The translations under genes were made by a program, and so were the position numbers. 64,000 nucleotides of DNA from Bacillus cereus (GTDB taxonomy: Bacteria > Bacillota > Bacilli > Bacillales > Bacillaceae_G): NCBI RefSeq assembly GCF_002584535.1, contig NZ_NUOT01000051.1, positions 57,324 to 121,323 on the forward strand, read 5' to 3'. The notes below the pieces were generated by a model. The model had not been told where the DNA came from. It worked only from the letters and a program-made list of their open reading frames with translations, and ran no database searches. Positions 47,322-55,736 of the stretch are shown here, piece after piece. Every line of letters starts with the position of its first letter. Positions within the stretch are counted from its first letter, which is position 1.

Positions 47322-47414
47322 TCAGGCAAATCTAACTTGCACCGAATCTTGAGCCAATTTCTGTGCAACTCGATTCTCACTTCAGCGACGTTTCGCCGCT
47401 TTCGCTTTACTTAA

Positions 47415-47531
47415 GATCCAGCTTGAGTGGCTAGAATGATCGTTGGCTTCGTTTCTTCAACTGAGGTAAAACACACCTCTTCGGCTGAAGCTCCATCCCC
47501 CTCCCATTCTGAACGAGCCGCTTTCGCCTTA
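47415..47531 (+). repeat. Interspersed palindromic repeat, family A copy in the thiC leader
   Basis: GATCCAGCTTGAGTGGCTAG to CATTCTGAACGAGCCGCTTT, clearly related to the copies at 1760 and 1881. It lies between the riboswitch terminator and the thiC ribosome site, so it is transcribed as part of the leader. Confidence 0.78.
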
Positions 47532-47570
47532 CTTGTGACAAGGACAAGAACTAGTGGCCAGCGCATGCCA

Positions 47571-47614
47571 AAATAAAAAGAGCCAGGTCCATAGTAAAAC
47601 AAGGACCTGGCTCA
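47571..47614 (-). terminator. Riboswitch-controlled terminator of thiC
   Basis: GAGCCAGGTCC and GGACCTGGCTC form a perfect stem with a 12-base loop and a U-rich tail on the minus strand. The first arm can also pair with the conserved GGACCTG and GGCTC of the riboswitch, giving a plausible antiterminator. Confidence 0.88.
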
Positions 47615-47634
47615 TAAAGACATAGTTATGTAAA

Positions 47635-47738
47635 GCCGTTAACTTCCCTACGCTGGTACGAGCCAGATCAGGTCCAAAGGGTTAAGAAGTTATCGCGCTT
47701 CTCTCTCAGCCTAAGCATTACTTAGGCACCCCTAGTTT
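47635..47738 (-). ncRNA. TPP riboswitch (THI element)
   Basis: On the minus strand the conserved blocks occur in order: CTAGGGGTGCC, GCTGAGAGAG, CCTTTGGACCTGATCTGG and CGTACCAGCGTAGGGAAG. It binds thiamine pyrophosphate and turns off thiC. Confidence 0.97.
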
Positions 47739-47847
47739 ATCACTGATTTAATTTTCAATACTTTCCCATCATACACGATAATCAGAAAAATGCAAAGGCA
47801 TGAGTTGCAATTTTTATCTATCGTTTTTTTGTCTGCCAATCGATATA

Positions 47848-47960
47848 CCTGATAGAACCAATGATTATTAGCCCTCACCAATCGGGTTCTTATGGGCAGT
47901 TGATCTATCACCTAGCTTCTTTGTTTCCACTAAATTTTGAGGTGGGAGCCAAAACTTATT
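47848..47960 (+). repeat. Interspersed repeat family B, copy 2
   Basis: ATGATTATTAGCCCTCACCA, then CAGTTGATC, CACCTAGCTTCTTTGTTTCC and GAGGTGGGAGCC. It lies 110 bases upstream of the thiC riboswitch. Confidence 0.7.
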
Positions 47961-48179
47961 CATGTTCAAATAAAATCATACCATCCGTCTACAATTAATA
48001 GAGATTTCTACTTATTACACGGATTATAATACGGTTTCGTGTTATAATTTTCTAAAAATTACTATTTTTATATATTTTATTTATAAGAACAATTCAGTTA
48101 AAGTCAAAACACATAAAAAATTAGTCATATTATTTATGCACATATATCAAGTATAGTTTAGATCAGGAGTGAAATTATA

Positions 48180-48482
48180 ATGGGGTGTTTTGGGTCTATC
48201 TTCAGGTTTATATTTTGCGCAATATGTATTATTTTTGTCTTTTGGTTTGGAGGCACGTCAATTATGGCCTTTTTTTCTGCTCTGTTTGGGGGCAGTTGGA
48301 TGCGCTTCTGGACATTATTTTCTATCTGGGTTGTTGCCAATTACGGAATCGGTTGGCTGTTTGAAGTTCACTGGAAAGATGAGGACGCGGGCGACGAATT
48401 CTTTTTAAATTTTATTCTTTTTATCAGCATACTTATTTATAGGGGAGTTAATAAACTTGGGAGAGTGTTTATCCGAGGATGA
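48180..48482 (+). CDS. Small membrane protein of unknown function
   Basis: A 100-residue protein with three likely spans: SIFRFIFCAICIIFVFWFGG, the region around FWTLFSIWVVANYGIGWLF, and NFILFISILIYRG. A short acidic loop (HWKDEDAGDE) separates the last two. ATG 48180 is eight bases after AGGAGTGA. A second ORF in another frame over the same bases is weaker. No family recognised; its terminator is shared with lctP from the other side. Confidence 0.72.
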   Translation: MGCFGSIFRFIFCAICIIFVFWFGGTSIMAFFSALFGGSWMRFWTLFSIWVVANYGIGWLFEVHWKDEDAGDEFFLNFILFISILIYRGVNKLGRVFIRG

Positions 48483-48517
48483 ATAGTCTCTCAGCGTAAC
48501 CATTTAGTTAAGATTAT

Positions 48518-48553
48518 GAAACAAGCCAGGTGCTTTCAGCACCTGGCTTGTTT
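48518..48553. terminator. Bidirectional terminator between convergent genes
   Basis: ACAAGCCAGGTGCT and its perfect complement enclose a three-base loop. Confidence 0.82.
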
Positions 48554-48587
48554 GTGTTAAGTTGACGGCTTATACCCACCTAAAAGC

Positions 48588-50249
48588 TTACGGTATCATC
48601 CACGTTAAATAGTAGGCTTGTACATATGTCATAATCCCAACAATCACTACAAAGAATAGACTATGTTTTACTGTAAAGCGGAATAAATCAGATTCTTTTC
48701 CAGCAAGTCCTACTGCTGCACACGCGATTGCAATCGATTGCGGAGAAATCATTTTACCCGTTACACCACCTGTTGTATTTGCCGCAACAAGCAGTACTTC
48801 TTTTACACCAACTTGCTGCGCTGTAATCGCTTGTAAGTTGGAGAATAGTGCATTTGCTGATGTATCTGATCCTGTTAAGAATACACCTAGCCAACCAAGG
48901 AATGGTGAGAAGAACGGGAATAATCCACCTGTTCCCGCTAACGCTAACGCAAGTGTTGACGATAAACCAGAATAGTTTGCGATGAATGCGAATCCTAATA
49001 CTAAACCGATAGATAGAATCGGCATCTTTAATTCTTGTAATGTTTCTGCAAATGTTTCTACAGCCTGTTTTGCACTCATTTTTAGTACAAGGATAGAAAT
49101 AATACATGCAATTAAAATCGCTGTTCCTGTTGCTGACAAGATATCAAGCTTTAATATCGCCTCATAGGGTGTTGGTTTATTTACAATTGGCTCTGCTTTC
49201 ATTACTAAATTGTGCAGACCTGGAATTTGGAACTTAAAGACAAGACTTTCTAATGCCCCACCTGGAGCAAATAATGCTTTGAAGAAACTTTGACTCCAAA
49301 TAACTACCATCACTGTCAAAATAATAAATGGTGACCAAGCTTTTACAACTTTTCCTGCTGTTAATTTCGGCATAGATGCAACTGTCATTGCTGCTGCCAC
49401 TTCATTATTTTCTTGATTAGATTGATAGATTTCTTTCGGCTGCCATACTTTTAGGAATAACGATAAACATATTAAACTCACAAGCGCTGATGTAATATCC
49501 GGAAGTTCTGGCCCTAAAAACGTTGCTGTAATAAATTGTGTAATTGCAAATGAACTACCTGCTACAAATAACGCAGGCCATGTTTGTTTTATACCTTTGA
49601 AGCCATCCATTAAAAATACGATAAAGAATGGAACAAATAGTGATAAGAATGGTAATTGGTGCCCAGCCATTTGGCCGATTTTGTGAGGATCAATACCCGT
49701 TACTTGCCCCGCAACTGTAATCGGAATCCCCATTGCTCCAAACGCTACTGGTGCTGTATTGGCAATTAAGCACAGTCCAGCTGCATATAGCGGATTTAAA
49801 CCAAGACCAGCAAGAAGTGCTGCCGTAATTGCTACCGGTGCGCCAAATCCTGCTGCCCCTTCTAAAAATGCACCAAATGAAAAACCAATTAAAATAACAA
49901 GTAAACGATGATCATTTGTAATCGATAGTACGGATGCACGGATGATATCAAATTGTCCTGTTTTTACTGAAATTTTATATAAAAATACCGACATTACAAT
50001 AATCCATGCAATTGGCCATAATCCATATAAAAATCCATATCCGGTTGCAGCCATCGCCATTGTAAACGGCATTTTATACGCAAATAGCGCAACTAGAATT
50101 GTCAATACAACCGTAATAAATCCTGCCACATAACCCTTCATACGAAAAACTGCTAAAGCCAAGAAAAAAAAGATAATTGGAATAAGTGCTACCGCTGCAG
50201 AAATCCAAATGTTACCGAACGGATCGTAAACTTGTGTCCATGTGCCCAT
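48588..50249 (-). CDS. lctP: L-lactate permease
   Basis: A 553-residue LctP-family carrier with about 13 spans that imports lactate with protons. [20 protein letters not shown] is the family hallmark near residue 125, and [16 protein letters not shown] with [16 protein letters not shown] lie near the end. ATG 50249 follows GGGGAGAGG. Upstream are two overlapping cre-like sites and two copies of a 20-base palindrome, so the gene is probably under catabolite and specific control. Confidence 0.95.
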   Translation of the reverse strand: MGTWTQVYDPFGNIWISAAVALIPIIFFFLALAVFRMKGYVAGFITVVLTILVALFAYKMPFTMAMAATGYGFLYGLWPIAWIIVMSVFLYKISVKTGQFDIIRASVLSITNDHRLLVILIGFSFGAFLEGAAGFGAPVAITAALLAGLGLNPLYAAGLCLIANTAPVAFGAMGIPITVAGQVTGIDPHKIGQMAGHQLPFLSLFVPFFIVFLMDGFKGIKQTWPALFVAGSSFAITQFITATFLGPELPDITSALVSLICLSLFLKVWQPKEIYQSNQENNEVAAAMTVASMPKLTAGKVVKAWSPFIILTVMVVIWSQSFFKALFAPGGALESLVFKFQIPGLHNLVMKAEPIVNKPTPYEAILKLDILSATGTAILIACIISILVLKMSAKQAVETFAETLQELKMPILSIGLVLGFAFIANYSGLSSTLALALAGTGGLFPFFSPFLGWLGVFLTGSDTSANALFSNLQAITAQQVGVKEVLLVAANTTGGVTGKMISPQSIAIACAAVGLAGKESDLFRFTVKHSLFFVVIVGIMTYVQAYYLTWMIP

Positions 50250-50338
50250 TGTCCTCTCCCCTTCTGTAATCCCCTGTTTTAAAATTCTTATAGTCCTATC
50301 AATAGACTACCTGGTCATCATACCTTTAAGCCTAAAAT

Positions 50339-50365
50339 AAAAAACGTTTTCAGAAAACGTTTTCA
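50339..50365 (-). promoter_or_regulatory. Two abutting cre-like sites upstream of lctP
   Basis: On the minus strand TGAAAACGTTTTCT and TGAAAACGTTTTTT share one end base; they differ from the CcpA consensus by one and two positions. They lie about 90-116 bases before the lctP ATG. Confidence 0.6.
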
Positions 50366-50485
50366 TTAACTATATTTATACTTTACCATATCATTTTCTT
50401 TTAAAAAAGATTTTTCTGATTATTTTCCGTTTCGTTACACGTTTATAAATAGGAAAAAAAGTAAGTTTCATTCTTCCTTCATTTT

Positions 50486-50505
50486 TTAAACAAACGTTTG
50501 ATTAA
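50486..50505. promoter_or_regulatory. Operator-like palindrome D, copy 1 upstream of lctP
   Basis: TTAAACAAACGTTTGATTAA, identical to 50541-50560 and 61254-61273. The two copies here are 55 bases apart, start to start. Confidence 0.6.
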
Positions 50506-50540
50506 TGCAAAAAAAGAATATCATATCAATGCATTTCACT

Positions 50541-50560
50541 TTAAACAAACGTTTGATTAA
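50541..50560. promoter_or_regulatory. Operator-like palindrome D, copy 2 upstream of lctP
   Basis: Second identical 20-base copy. The region 50366-50620 between the genes contains no ORF, only these sites and AT-rich DNA. Confidence 0.6.
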
Positions 50561-50620
50561 AAGTCTTATATTCCGTTCTACATAATAAAAAAGAAAAAAC
50601 ACTCGCAATTTGCAAGTGCC

Positions 50621-51115
50621 TTACCTCCTTCGTTTTCTCTTCTTTCGCCCTATAAGCCTTTTCCGGCGCGTGTTCAATCGATCCGCTATAATATGAAGTG
50701 CACTCGCAGCAATGACTCCAATTACAAATGTTGTTAAAGCAACATCATATTCCTTTGCAATCTCGAGCAACCTTCCGTCTAATACCGTTTTATTTAATAT
50801 GTATAGGAATGGAGAAAAGACGAGAAGCATATACAATATACGAATAAGATCCCCGATTACTAGCGTGTGCGTCAAAAAAGAACGATGTGGCATCACACAT
50901 TGATACGGATACCAAAAAATACGAAGCAACCCCCATTTATTATAGGCGCTACTATGAATATCCAAATCTGGTGTTAAGAAAAACGTGCCAATTAAAAATC
51001 CTATGGCAAAAGTGAGTAAAAAATCAAAATTTGTTAGTCCATACGAAACAAGCATAAACAAAACGATCGGAAGAGAAAGTAAGTTTATTTTCGTATGTGT
51101 TTTTCCTGATGGCAT
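50621..51115 (-). CDS. DUF2227-like metal-binding membrane protein
   Basis: A 164-residue protein with three or four spans and scattered metal ligands: GKTHTKIN at the start, PDLDIHS, MPHRSFLTH in the middle and LHIIADRLN late, as in DUF2227/YdjM-like putative metal-dependent hydrolases. The C-terminus is strongly basic (RRKRLIGRKKRKRRR). ATG 51115 is preceded by AGTGAGG; the longer reading to 51130 begins within that site. It follows the YkvA gene by 15 bases and is likely cotranscribed. Function unknown. Confidence 0.8.
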   Translation of the reverse strand: MPSGKTHTKINLLSLPIVLFMLVSYGLTNFDFLLTFAIGFLIGTFFLTPDLDIHSSAYNKWGLLRIFWYPYQCVMPHRSFLTHTLVIGDLIRILYMLLVFSPFLYILNKTVLDGRLLEIAKEYDVALTTFVIGVIAASALHIIADRLNTRRKRLIGRKKRKRRR

Positions 51116-51130
51116 AGTACACTTCCTCAC

Positions 51131-51496
51131 TTACTGATCTAACTTTTGATCGATAAACGATGTGTCTATATCCGAACCAAACCAATCCACTAACTTTATC
51201 CGTGCTTTTTCTTTTACATCTTCATTTACATACATAGATGCTTGCAAAAGTGCAGCTATTAAAGCACCTAAATCATCCGTATAACCAATTCCAGCGAAAA
51301 AGTCCGGAATCGCATCAATCGGCGCAATAAAGTAAGCAAGTGCTCCAATAATAATTGCCTTTACTCGCTTCGGAACATCCGGTCTTTGCATAACGTAAAA
51401 CAGCAATAAGCTCGCATAAATAACCGATTGTCCCGCTTGTTTCGCTACATGTTTCACTTTATTCCAAAACGCTTCAACTGAAAATTTCCGTTCCAT
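51131..51496 (-). CDS. YkvA family (DUF1232) membrane protein
   Basis: A 121-residue protein with the DUF1232 core KAIIIGALAYFIAPIDAIPDFFAGIGYTDDLGALIAAL, whose PxDxIPD block is the family hallmark. The flanks are helical and basic or acidic. ATG 51496 follows GGGGG; the longer reading to 51571 has no ribosome site. Role unknown; the adjacent DUF2227 gene shares the transcript. Confidence 0.88.
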   Translation of the reverse strand: MERKFSVEAFWNKVKHVAKQAGQSVIYASLLLFYVMQRPDVPKRVKAIIIGALAYFIAPIDAIPDFFAGIGYTDDLGALIAALLQASMYVNEDVKEKARIKLVDWFGSDIDTSFIDQKLDQ

Positions 51497-51724
51497 ATAA
51501 AGGCCCCCATGTTTTGTTTTTTTATTATACGCAAAAAGTAAATACACCTTCAAAAAGAAAAACAGCCTCATTAGTCAATAAAAAGTTCATCAAATATACA
51601 CATAACCGATCCATGAAAACTTATTGTAACAGACAATAGCAAAAAGAACAAGTGTTCGTAATTATTTTCCTCTATTAATTCTAACTTTAGTAAGGTTTTT
51701 AACATATAAACCACAGCTATGAAA

Positions 51725-51835
51725 ACAAAAGGAAACCTACTCTCTTTCCCTCATTTTGTTTTAAACTTGGCATCGGGCTGAACCGCTTCTATGCTCAGGC
51801 GGATGCTCTCTCCTCTCTAAAAAGAAAGTGGATTT
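51725..51835 (+). repeat. Interspersed repeat family C, copy 3
   Basis: CTCATTTTGTTTTAAACTTG, CTGAACCGCTTCTATGCTCA and CGGATGCTCTCTCCTCTC match the copies at 43712 and (inverted) 23140. The remaining bases of this 700-base gap hold the ltaS promoter and leader. Confidence 0.7.
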
Positions 51836-52070
51836 CAATATTTCTCAATATATAATGTTCTATTTCTCTTACTATTCTTTATTATCTTTGTTATATTTTC
51901 TAGTTGACGAGCATATAAACCAATGTTAAAGTTTTCTCTGGCAGCAACAATAAAAAATACAAAAAATGTAAAATGTTATAGTGTTTCTAAGAATTGAATT
52001 TTGTTGTATAATACAAAAATGACGTTATACTTATGTATCAACAAACAAAATGGCAGGAAACCAAAAGGGT

Positions 52071-52144
52071 ATGCATAGTTAAAGTCGTATATGAGAGATA
52101 TAGAAACCTCTACTCATGGCCAAGAAAACTATGTATTTTTTATT
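52071..52144 (+). promoter_or_regulatory. Hairpin with T tract in the ltaS leader (possible attenuator)
   Basis: ATGCATAGTT at 52071 pairs with AACTATGTAT at 52127, and inside it ATGAG (52091) pairs with CTCAT (52113). It is followed at once by TTTTTTATTTTA. A -10 TATAAT at 52006 would start the transcript near 52018, so this terminator-like element stands between promoter and gene. Confidence 0.5.
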
Positions 52145-52199
52145 TTAGCACTTTTCGCTCAAAAATCGACCAAGCCTGATAGAGAAAGGGTGGAAATGG

Positions 52200-54128
52200 A
52201 TGAAGGAATCTTTAAAGTCACAATTTCTTAATGTGCGCTTTACTTTGTTCGTTGCTTTGGCTGTATGGCTAAAAACTTACATCATAACGCGTACAAGTTT
52301 TGATTTGAAACTTGAATCTTTCATGCAAGAATTTATCTTATTCATTAGTCCATTAGCAGCATCATTACTGCTTGTGGGTCTTGCATTATTCGCAAAAGGA
52401 AAGAAACGTAATTATATAGCACTTGGAATTGATTTTATTTTAACAATCGTTCTTGTTGGTAACGTAATGTTCTACGGGTTCTACAATGACTTCGTTACTT
52501 TACCGGTACTTGGGCAAACATCCAACTTCGGACAGCTCGGTTCTAGTGTGAAAGAACTATTTAATTACAAAATCATCGTTGCATTTGCTGATATTATCAT
52601 CTTCTCTGTTCTATTAAAGAAAAAGAAGAACTTTGCAAGAACTGAGCGCGTATCACGTCCAATGCGTTCTTTATACTTCGTATCAACGATCGCTGTTTTC
52701 TTTGCAAACTTAGGTCTTGCAGAAACTGAGCGTCCAGAACTATTAACACGTTCATTTGACCGCGTTATGCTTGTAAAAAACTTAGGTTTATATACTCACC
52801 AATTATACGATCTTGGCTTACAAGCAAAATCAAGTTCACAAAAGGCATTTGCTGATGGTAGCAAATTACAAGAAGCAGAAAACTATGTGAAAACAAACAA
52901 AACGAAACCGGATCCAAATATGTTTGGTGCTGCGAAAGGGAAAAACGTAATCGTCGTTTCTCTTGAATCCTTGCAAACATTCTTAATTGGTGCACAAGTA
53001 AATGGTCAAGAAGTTACACCATTCTTAAACCAATTTGCAAAGGAAAGTTATTACTTCGATAACTTCTTCCATCAAACTGGACAAGGGAAAACATCGGATG
53101 CTGAATTCTTAGTAGATACATCTCTATATCCGTTAGACCGCGGTGCTGTATTCTTTACACATGGTAATAACGAATATACTGCAACACCAGAAATTCTGCG
53201 TCAGCAAGGGTATTACACAGCTGTATTCCACGCAAACAACGCAACATTCTGGAACCGTAACATCATGTATCCTGCACTTGGTTACGATCGTTACTATAAT
53301 GAGCTTGACTACAAAATCACACCAGAAACAAAGTTAAACTGGGGATTAAAAGATATCGAGTATTTTGATCAATCAGTGGATATGTTAAAACAAGTGAAGA
53401 AGCCATTCTATACTCGCTTCCTTAGTTTAACCAACCACTATCCATTTACGTATGACGATAGCACAAAATTAATCGAACCTTACAACTCTGGTGACGGAGT
53501 GTTTGACCGTTACATGGTAACAGCTCGTTACTTGGATGAAGCACTGAAAAACTTTATTGAACGCCTAAAAGCAGAAGGGCTATATGATAACTCTGTTATC
53601 GTCTTCTACGGTGACCATTACGGTATTTCTGAAAACCATAACCGCGCAATGGCACAATTCTTAGGCAAAGAAGAAATTACAACATTTGATCATATGAACT
53701 TACAACGTACACCGATGTACATTCATGTTCCAGGTCAAAAAGAAGGTAAAACAATTTCAAAACCAACAGGTGAAATTGATATTAAACCAACAATTCTAAA
53801 CTTACTTGGTGTTGATTCAAGCAATGACATTAGCTTTGGTCATGATGTATTCTCACCAGATTATAAATCATTCGTTGTTCTTCGCGATGGAAGCTTTATA
53901 ACAGAAAAATATATGTACACAAACAATACATTCTATGATCGCATGACAGGCGAAGTTGTAGAAGTACCAAAAGAAGAAGCTCAAGCAATGATTGATCGTG
54001 CACAAAATGAACTGCGCATGTCTGATAAACTCATTGAGGGCGACCTACTCCGCTTCTCTGAAAGTAACAAAATTAAAACAGGCGAAGTAAAAACGGCTAT
54101 TAAAGAAGACAAAAAAGACGCTGAGTAA
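52200..54128 (+). CDS. ltaS: Lipoteichoic acid synthase family protein
   Basis: A 642-residue LtaS-type enzyme. Five N-terminal spans (about 10-190) are followed by an extracellular sulfatase-fold domain. VIVVSLESLQTFLIG holds the first metal Glu, GQGKTSDAEF the nucleophile Thr, and VIVFYGDHYGI further metal ligands. It transfers glycerol phosphate from phosphatidylglycerol to the growing polymer. ATG 52200 follows AAAGGGTGG. B. cereus-group genomes hold several paralogues; the size suggests a main synthase but I cannot say which. It has its own terminator. Confidence 0.93.
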   Translation: MKESLKSQFLNVRFTLFVALAVWLKTYIITRTSFDLKLESFMQEFILFISPLAASLLLVGLALFAKGKKRNYIALGIDFILTIVLVGNVMFYGFYNDFVTLPVLGQTSNFGQLGSSVKELFNYKIIVAFADIIIFSVLLKKKKNFARTERVSRPMRSLYFVSTIAVFFANLGLAETERPELLTRSFDRVMLVKNLGLYTHQLYDLGLQAKSSSQKAFADGSKLQEAENYVKTNKTKPDPNMFGAAKGKNVIVVSLESLQTFLIGAQVNGQEVTPFLNQFAKESYYFDNFFHQTGQGKTSDAEFLVDTSLYPLDRGAVFFTHGNNEYTATPEILRQQGYYTAVFHANNATFWNRNIMYPALGYDRYYNELDYKITPETKLNWGLKDIEYFDQSVDMLKQVKKPFYTRFLSLTNHYPFTYDDSTKLIEPYNSGDGVFDRYMVTARYLDEALKNFIERLKAEGLYDNSVIVFYGDHYGISENHNRAMAQFLGKEEITTFDHMNLQRTPMYIHVPGQKEGKTISKPTGEIDIKPTILNLLGVDSSNDISFGHDVFSPDYKSFVVLRDGSFITEKYMYTNNTFYDRMTGEVVEVPKEEAQAMIDRAQNELRMSDKLIEGDLLRFSESNKIKTGEVKTAIKEDKKDAE

Positions 54129-54144
54129 TCTCAGCGTCTTTTTT
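54111..54144 (+). terminator. Terminator embracing the ltaS stop codon
   Basis: AAAAAAGACGCTGAG and CTCAGCGTCTTTTTT pair with the TAA stop in the four-base loop. Confidence 0.93.
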
Positions 54145-54222
54145 CTACATTTGTATGATAAAATTACACAATCTTCACCAAATATTTACATAAAATTCAT
54201 AATACATCTCTATAATAAAACT

Positions 54223-54466
54223 TGTAAACAATGTTCTGCCTATCCCCCGCCTATCATTTCACAGCTTTGTGAAAAGTCCCCTTGAGGGAGTAACAGAATC
54301 ATTTGTGTAACAATGCCTTTGGTGTTACTTTGAAGTAACACTCATTGTCTTAGTAAAGCCGATCGATCGGTTTACCATTTACCTTTCTAGGCTATGCCAA
54401 GACAATATCCCTATGAAATGAGCTACCCTCCTTATGCGACATTCTATATGAATGTCGCTTTTTTTA
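54223..54466 (+). ncRNA. Candidate structured RNA with intrinsic terminator (unassigned)
   Basis: A 245-base region with no ORF starts after TATAAT at 54211 and ends in a clean terminator (GCGACATTC, GAATGTCGC, then eight T). Hairpins between: TTTCACA/TTGTGAAA, GTGTTACTT/AAGTAACAC, GTAAAGCCGAT/ATCGGTTTAC. CATTGTCTT near 54343 can pair either with the upstream ACAATG or with the downstream AAGACAAT, a switch-like choice. GAGGGAGTAAC and a distal GCTACCCTC could close the fold. I do not recognise the class; it may be a leader or a free small RNA. The gene dat begins 189 bases later. Confidence 0.6.
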
Positions 54467-54654
54467 TTTCTAAAAAGCAGGATTCTTATTTCTCATTTAC
54501 GAATTGATATATGCGAAATGCATTAAGGTGGAAATTCTATCATTTTTTCATCTTCCGCTAATGGAATATCCTCACCAATCGTTTTATTACAACTATCACC
54601 TACAAACGATTCACCACTCATCATTCAAACAATTAAGAAAGGATGGGAAGTAAA

Positions 54655-55527
54655 ATGGCGTACGAAAGATTTGTATTATGGAATGATCAAATTATTGATA
54701 CAAATAAAACAGAGCCGTACATACAATTAGAAGAACGCGGCTTACAATTTGGAGATGGGGTCTATGAAGTAATTCGTATTTACAAAGGAAACATTCATTT
54801 ATTAGACCCACATTTAACAAGATTATACCGTTCAATGGATGAAATAGAATTAACATTACCTTTCTCTAAAGCAGAACTTATTACCTTGCTTTACAAATTA
54901 CTTGAAAATAATACATTCCAAGAAGATGGTACGATCTACTTACAAGTTTCTCGAGGAGTACAACATCGTGTACACACATTTTCTTTTGATGTAACCCCAA
55001 CAATCTATGCTTATATCTCCAAAAAAGAACGACCCGCTTTATGGATTGAATATGGAGTACGTGCTATCTCAGAACCTGATACACGTTGGCTCCGCTGTGA
55101 CATTAAATCCTTAAATTTATTGCCAAATATACTGGCTGCCACAAAAGCAGAACGTAAAGGGTGTAAAGAAGCCCTTCTCGTGCGTAATGGAATTGTTACA
55201 GAGGGTAGTTGCTCGAATTTTTTCCTAGTAAAAAAAGGGATTCTTTATACACACCCTGCCAACCATTTAATCTTAAACGGGATTGTCCGCCAATACATTC
55301 TCTCTTTAGCAAACAAACTACAACTTCCTGTACAAGAAGGACTATTCAGCATTCGTGATGTCTATAATGCTGACGAATGCTTCTTCACAGGAACAACTGT
55401 AGAAGTTTTGCCTATGACGCATCTTGATGGAACTGCTATCCAAGATGGCCAAGTTGGACGAATTACCAAATTACTACAAAAAACATTTATGCAGAGCTTT
55501 TCAACTTCTAACATCTCATTACCTTAA
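54655..55527 (+). CDS. dat: D-amino-acid aminotransferase (fold-type IV PLP enzyme)
   Basis: A 290-residue branched-chain/D-amino-acid transaminase. LEERGLQFGDGVYEVIRIYKG is the N-terminal family motif, LRCDIKSLNLLPNILAATKA holds the PLP Lys, and EGSCSNFFLV and FFTGTTVEVLPM contact phosphate and substrate. It makes D-Glu and D-Ala interconvertible for wall peptides. ATG 54655 is chosen over 54643, whose ribosome site would touch the codon. It lies downstream of the structured RNA candidate and its terminator; a promoter of its own is likely. Confidence 0.9.
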   Translation: MAYERFVLWNDQIIDTNKTEPYIQLEERGLQFGDGVYEVIRIYKGNIHLLDPHLTRLYRSMDEIELTLPFSKAELITLLYKLLENNTFQEDGTIYLQVSRGVQHRVHTFSFDVTPTIYAYISKKERPALWIEYGVRAISEPDTRWLRCDIKSLNLLPNILAATKAERKGCKEALLVRNGIVTEGSCSNFFLVKKGILYTHPANHLILNGIVRQYILSLANKLQLPVQEGLFSIRDVYNADECFFTGTTVEVLPMTHLDGTAIQDGQVGRITKLLQKTFMQSFSTSNISLP

Positions 55528-55576
55528 ACACGGACGATGTCATATTAACTATACATTAATATATGTGTTTTCATTT

Positions 55577-55610
55577 AAAATCAAGGTGAAGAATACACCT
55601 TGATTTTTTT
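55577..55610 (+). terminator. Terminator after dat
   Basis: AAAATCAAGGTG and CACCTTGATTTT form a stem with a T run. Confidence 0.92.
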
Positions 55611-55736
55611 TGTAATACTTTTGACATATTCAGATTCCCGCATAAACCTTGACAGTAATCGACATGCCTTTTAGAATTTTTAACAGTTGGTAAATATTTC
55701 ATCACTATATCACAGACAGAAAGGAATCGACAAAAC

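Noticed and set aside
52018-52200. c-di-AMP (ydaO) riboswitch in the ltaS leader
   Set aside because: The leader is too short and lacks the conserved core; only a hairpin with a T tract is seen.
54223-54466. 6S RNA, tmRNA, T-box, SAM or lysine riboswitch as identity of the structured RNA
   Set aside because: No T-box GGTGG core, no SAM or lysine core blocks, no tRNA-like ends, and not the single long rod of 6S RNA.
55600-55640. WalR-like site upstream of the five-SH3 gene (TGTAAT-N5-TGACAT)
   Set aside because: The second half-site has two mismatches and it overlaps the dat terminator tail.
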